Shown here: positions 61,437 through 64,000 of the stretch, piece by piece
Layout: every line of letters starts with the position of its first letter
How positions within the stretch are numbered: position 1 is the first letter of the stretch
Assembly (NCBI GenBank): GCA_965224435.1
Contig: OZ245048.1
Location: 744,001 to 808,000, forward strand
Reading direction: 5' to 3'
Length of the DNA: 64,000 bases
Source: JAJRQY01 sp965224435
GTDB lineage: Bacteria > Actinomycetota > Acidimicrobiia > Acidimicrobiales > SZUA-35
Position numbers and translations under genes: made by a program
The notes under the pieces: generated by a model
Database searches by the model: none
What the model was told of the DNA's origin: nothing
Seen by the model: the letters and a program-made list of their open reading frames with translations, nothing else

Positions 61437-62633
61437 TCAGGCCTGAGTCCCGTTGGCTGCGGCCCGTTCGATCGCTTCTTCATCGATCGGACCGAACTGG
61501 TAGCTAGCGGTTACAACGGTGAACAAGATGGCGCCGACCATCATGGCCGTGGTGGTTGATGTTGCTGCGAACAAGGCAGCGGCGGCGATCGGGCCAACGG
61601 TTTGCCCGATCCGAACCGACATGACGAAGCTTGCCATGACCGAAGCACGCTGATCGGCCGGGGCTGAGTTGGCCATCACATCCTGGAGACCAGGAATGTT
61701 CAGACCTTCACCGAGGCCGTAGATGATGGATGCCATCACGACCATGAGCACGGTCGGAGCCAGTCCCACAAGCAGGGCAGCGACTGAGATCAACAGACCG
61801 GAACTGACCAGGATGGTTCGGATGGAGAAGCGACTGCGCGCTCGCCGGAGATTGAACGCGGCGATGGTTGACCCGATCGCAGGTGTTGAAAGAACCAGGC
61901 CGCGGGCTGCGGGGCCGAGTCCGAATGTTTCCTCCAGGTGGACGGGAAGAACAGTGAGAAAGACACCAAAGATCACGACGAACAGGAGGAAGGTGGAGAG
62001 CATGACAGCGACCACCACTGGCTGTTTGAGCGCAACCATGGTGACTCGAAGCTGGTCGCTGAGTGTTCGACTCGAACGGTCCTCAACCGCGGGTAGGACT
62101 CGGAAGCCGATAGCGGCGACGGGCAGCGCTAGTCCGGAGAAGGCCAACGCGACTCGCCAGCTCGTTGCTTGGGCAAGAATCCCCGAGAACGAAGGAACAA
62201 GCGCCAAGCCGATGGTCAAGACAGCAGAGTTGCGGCCAATAAGCTCGGTTCGTTCGCTGCCGGTCCAATGGTCGCTAATCATGACAACGACCAGATTGAT
62301 GAGACCAGCTCCGCCAATACCTTGCACGACCCGGATGGCCAGTAGCCAATTGAACGTTGGAGCGAAGGCTGAAGCGATACCGGCAATGCCAAAGAGCACC
62401 AGGCAGGGCAGGAGGATTTTGCGGCGACCAATACGGTCGGCGGCGATGCCGACCACTGGCGCGATGAAGATGCCAGGGAACGCGGCGCTGGCCACCAGGC
62501 GGCCAGCCATGGAGTCTGGCTGGTCGAACTCGGCCAAGATGTCAGGAATGTTCGGGCTCAGCAGGGTGCCAGCCAAAACCCCGGCAACGGTGATGGAGAA
62601 GATGAACCAGAGGGGCGGTCGACGCTTGCTCAC
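61437..62633 (-). CDS. MFS transporter in the ligI unit
   Basis: About 398 residues, 12 hydrophobic helices. The MFS loop after helix 2 is GIAADRIGRRKILLP. The start GTG overlaps the ligI stop by four bases, so the two are coupled. The position suggests transport of an aromatic acid or a pathway intermediate, but sequence alone fits drug-exporter-type MFS as well. It ends 5 bases from the convergent LLM oxidoreductase gene. Confidence 0.8.
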   Translation of the reverse strand: MSKRRPPLWFIFSITVAGVLAGTLLSPNIPDILAEFDQPDSMAGRLVASAAFPGIFIAPVVGIAADRIGRRKILLPCLVLFGIAGIASAFAPTFNWLLAIRVVQGIGGAGLINLVVVMISDHWTGSERTELIGRNSAVLTIGLALVPSFSGILAQATSWRVALAFSGLALPVAAIGFRVLPAVEDRSSRTLSDQLRVTMVALKQPVVVAVMLSTFLLFVVIFGVFLTVLPVHLEETFGLGPAARGLVLSTPAIGSTIAAFNLRRARSRFSIRTILVSSGLLISVAALLVGLAPTVLMVVMASIIYGLGEGLNIPGLQDVMANSAPADQRASVMASFVMSVRIGQTVGPIAAAALFAATSTTTAMMVGAILFTVVTASYQFGPIDEEAIERAAANGTQA

Positions 62634-63574
62634 AGGTTCGTTGGTTCACTGTCTTGCTGCTCAGGCTCGCTGAAGTCGTACAAGGTGGTTGGGTTATCAA
62701 CCAGGATCTTGTTGCGGAGTGTTTCATCCGGGGCATAGAGAGCAAGAAGGTCCAACAGCTCACCCTCATCGGGCATGACCGCCATATTCGGATGTGGCCA
62801 ATCGGTTCCCCACAGAATCCGGTCAGGGGCTGCCGCAATCAAGGATTGGGCGAAGGGAATGACATCGTCATAGGGGGCGATCTTGCCGTCGGTCAGCCGC
62901 TCGGCGCAGGAGATCTTGACCCAACAGTTCTGGTCCGATTCCATCAGCTGCAGCAGGTGTCGAAAGGCTTCCTGCTCAATGCCGTCTGCTGCGGGAACCC
63001 GGGCCATATGGTCAATGATGTAGGGAACGGGCATGTCAGCCAGCAGCGAGTCGTAGGACGGCAGGTCCTTGGCATCGAAATGCAAGACGATGTGCCAACC
63101 GAGTTTGGCCACCCGATGAACGAGTCCCCAAAACACGTCTAGGTCCGGAGCGCCGCCAAGGTGGGCAACGAAGTTAAAGCGTGTGCCGCGTACACCAGCA
63201 TCATGCAACTCCTGAAGGTCGGAGTCGCTGAAAGACTCATCAATCATGGCCACCCCGGCGTAGCGACCCTCGCCGCGTCGAAGGGCATCGACCATGGCCG
63301 AATTGTCGGTGCCGTGACAGCTGGCCTGGACGAACACGGCCCGCTCCAAGCCAAGGGTTTCTTGTAGCTCTTCGAACCTGTCAATACCGGAATCGGGCGG
63401 GGTGTAGGTCCGGCTGGGTGAGAAGGGAAAGGCATGGCCAGGACCAAAGATGTGGCAGTGTGCATCACAAGCAAGTGGGGGAGGAGTGAAGGCCGTAGGA
63501 CTTGATGGTCCCGGGACGGGGCCGGAGACCGTCGCCTCGGGTGGCTTTGGGTGTGGGGGGTTCTTGGTTGCCAT
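62630..63574 (-). CDS. ligI: 2-Pyrone-4,6-dicarboxylate hydrolase
   Basis: About 314 residues, amidohydrolase fold. N-terminal LACDAHCHIFGPGHAFPFSP, with VQASCHGTDNSAMVD, IDHMARVP and LWGTDWPHPNM, form the LigI signature. It opens the pyrone ring to 4-oxalomesaconate. The first 30 residues are Pro-rich and variable. It follows the tautomerase gene by 15 bases and is coupled to the MFS gene. Confidence 0.94.
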   Translation of the reverse strand: MATKNPPHPKPPEATVSGPVPGPSSPTAFTPPPLACDAHCHIFGPGHAFPFSPSRTYTPPDSGIDRFEELQETLGLERAVFVQASCHGTDNSAMVDALRRGEGRYAGVAMIDESFSDSDLQELHDAGVRGTRFNFVAHLGGAPDLDVFWGLVHRVAKLGWHIVLHFDAKDLPSYDSLLADMPVPYIIDHMARVPAADGIEQEAFRHLLQLMESDQNCWVKISCAERLTDGKIAPYDDVIPFAQSLIAAAPDRILWGTDWPHPNMAVMPDEGELLDLLALYAPDETLRNKILVDNPTTLYDFSEPEQQDSEPTNL

Positions 63575-63589
63575 GGTTCAGTTCCGGGT

Positions 63590-64000
63590 TCAGGGTCCGT
63601 GTTCAGACTGGTATGGGAAAGCCACACCATCCATCAACTTGCGAGCCGTTCGCACGATGCCTGATCGCTCGATCACAACATCTGTAAGGCTGTCATCGGG
63701 GCCGTCACCGTTGCTCAAGATCCGGACGGTCGCATCAAAGGTTCCGGTCGGGTGCTCGATGGTGATGACATCGGGATCCTCACCATCGACAGCGGCCTCT
63801 CGGGCTGCCATCTGCTGAGCTGCCGTCTGTTGTGCGACCGTGCCCTTGATCTGGATTGCGGTCGCGACGGACACTGCTCCCAGCACGCCGATGGCGTCAT
63901 GGCAGCGGTGAGGAATGAAGGTTCGAGTATTGAGTGCCGCGTCATTCCTTGTAGTCCCGGTCGGCGTGGAGACCATCGTCATCTTGGGGATGGTGGTGCT
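63590..64000 (-). CDS. galD: 4-Oxalomesaconate tautomerase, C-terminal part (5' end outside window)
   Basis: The frame is open from the window's right edge, so only the last 136 residues are visible. They begin STTIPKMTMVSTP and contain FIPHRCHDAIGVLGAVSVAT and a late TARKLMDGVAF, all GalD/LigU (PrpF-family) features. The enzyme moves 4-oxalomesaconate between keto and enol forms for LigJ. It heads the minus-strand unit galD-ligI-MFS. Confidence 0.88.
   Translation of the reverse strand, partial: STTIPKMTMVSTPTGTTRNDAALNTRTFIPHRCHDAIGVLGAVSVATAIQIKGTVAQQTAAQQMAAREAAVDGEDPDVITIEHPTGTFDATVRILSNGDGPDDSLTDVVIERSGIVRTARKLMDGVAFPYQSEHGP

Noticed and set aside
1..64000. CRISPR array, prophage, IS element or transposase
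   Set aside because: No regularly spaced repeats, terminal inverted repeats, integrase or transposase motifs were found. The only short tandem repeats are those at 6085 and 47893.

Overview
The window looks like a chromosomal segment of a free-living actinobacterium, most plausibly of the class Acidimicrobiia. No 16S gene is present, so this rests on gene content. It carries the F420 biosynthesis gene cofC/fbiD and an F420-type LLM oxidoreductase, a TIGR03084-type DinB-fold protein, and the actinobacterial imuA-imuB/dnaE2 mutasome behind CGAAC-N4-GTTCG LexA boxes. Many start codons lie 6-7 nt behind a TAnnnT -10 element, suggesting leaderless mRNAs. GC content is moderately high. I see no phage, IS element, CRISPR array or rRNA, so this is mostly core and metabolic genome.

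Left part (1-12.3 kb): the 3' end of gltX, a YdcF-like protein and the tRNA-Gln/tRNA-Glu pair. A secreted GH16 beta-glucanase converges on a GPH-type sugar symporter. A tandem pair of FluC fluoride channels is divergent to a monoacylglycerol-lipase-like hydrolase. Then come a double-GNAT acetyltransferase, the copper operon csoR-copA-copZ, a Q/P-rich membrane protein and a TauE/SafE permease.

Middle part (12.3-35 kb): two lipoproteins, methionine aminopeptidase with a SEC-C zinc motif, and YqgE. A long minus-strand cluster runs purK-upp-cdd-deoA-add-ABC ATPase-ABC permease (nucleotide synthesis and salvage). Next are three poorly characterised genes, a Gfo/Idh/MocA oxidoreductase, a DinB-like protein, cofC with a PIG-L deacetylase, a large unknown protein with rnhB, an ECF sigma factor with a probable anti-sigma factor, and small exported or membrane proteins.

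Right part (35-64 kb): the SOS-controlled imuA-imuB operon; the larE-larB-larC cofactor operon with marR and a zinc alcohol dehydrogenase; a HigB/HigA-like toxin-antitoxin pair; a DUF3445 haem protein; thioredoxin; and a repeat-bearing OmpA-domain lipoprotein. The SOS-controlled dnaE2, two paralogous lipoproteins and typA follow. The last 7.6 kb hold an essentially complete protocatechuate 4,5-cleavage pathway: ligA-ligB, ligC-ligJ-ligK and ligI plus the tautomerase. They lie in three transcription units with an F420-type oxidoreductase and an MFS transporter. Together these would take a lignin-derived aromatic acid to pyruvate and oxaloacetate.

The most interesting points are the twin leaderless SOS promoters, a three-cysteine LarE in an operon without larA, the three-unit lig cluster, an asymmetric FluC pair, a 9 x 21-residue repeat domain on an OmpA lipoprotein, a recurring family of Cys-rich exported lipoproteins, a toxin gene lacking a usable start, and two local tandem duplications at gene 3' ends.
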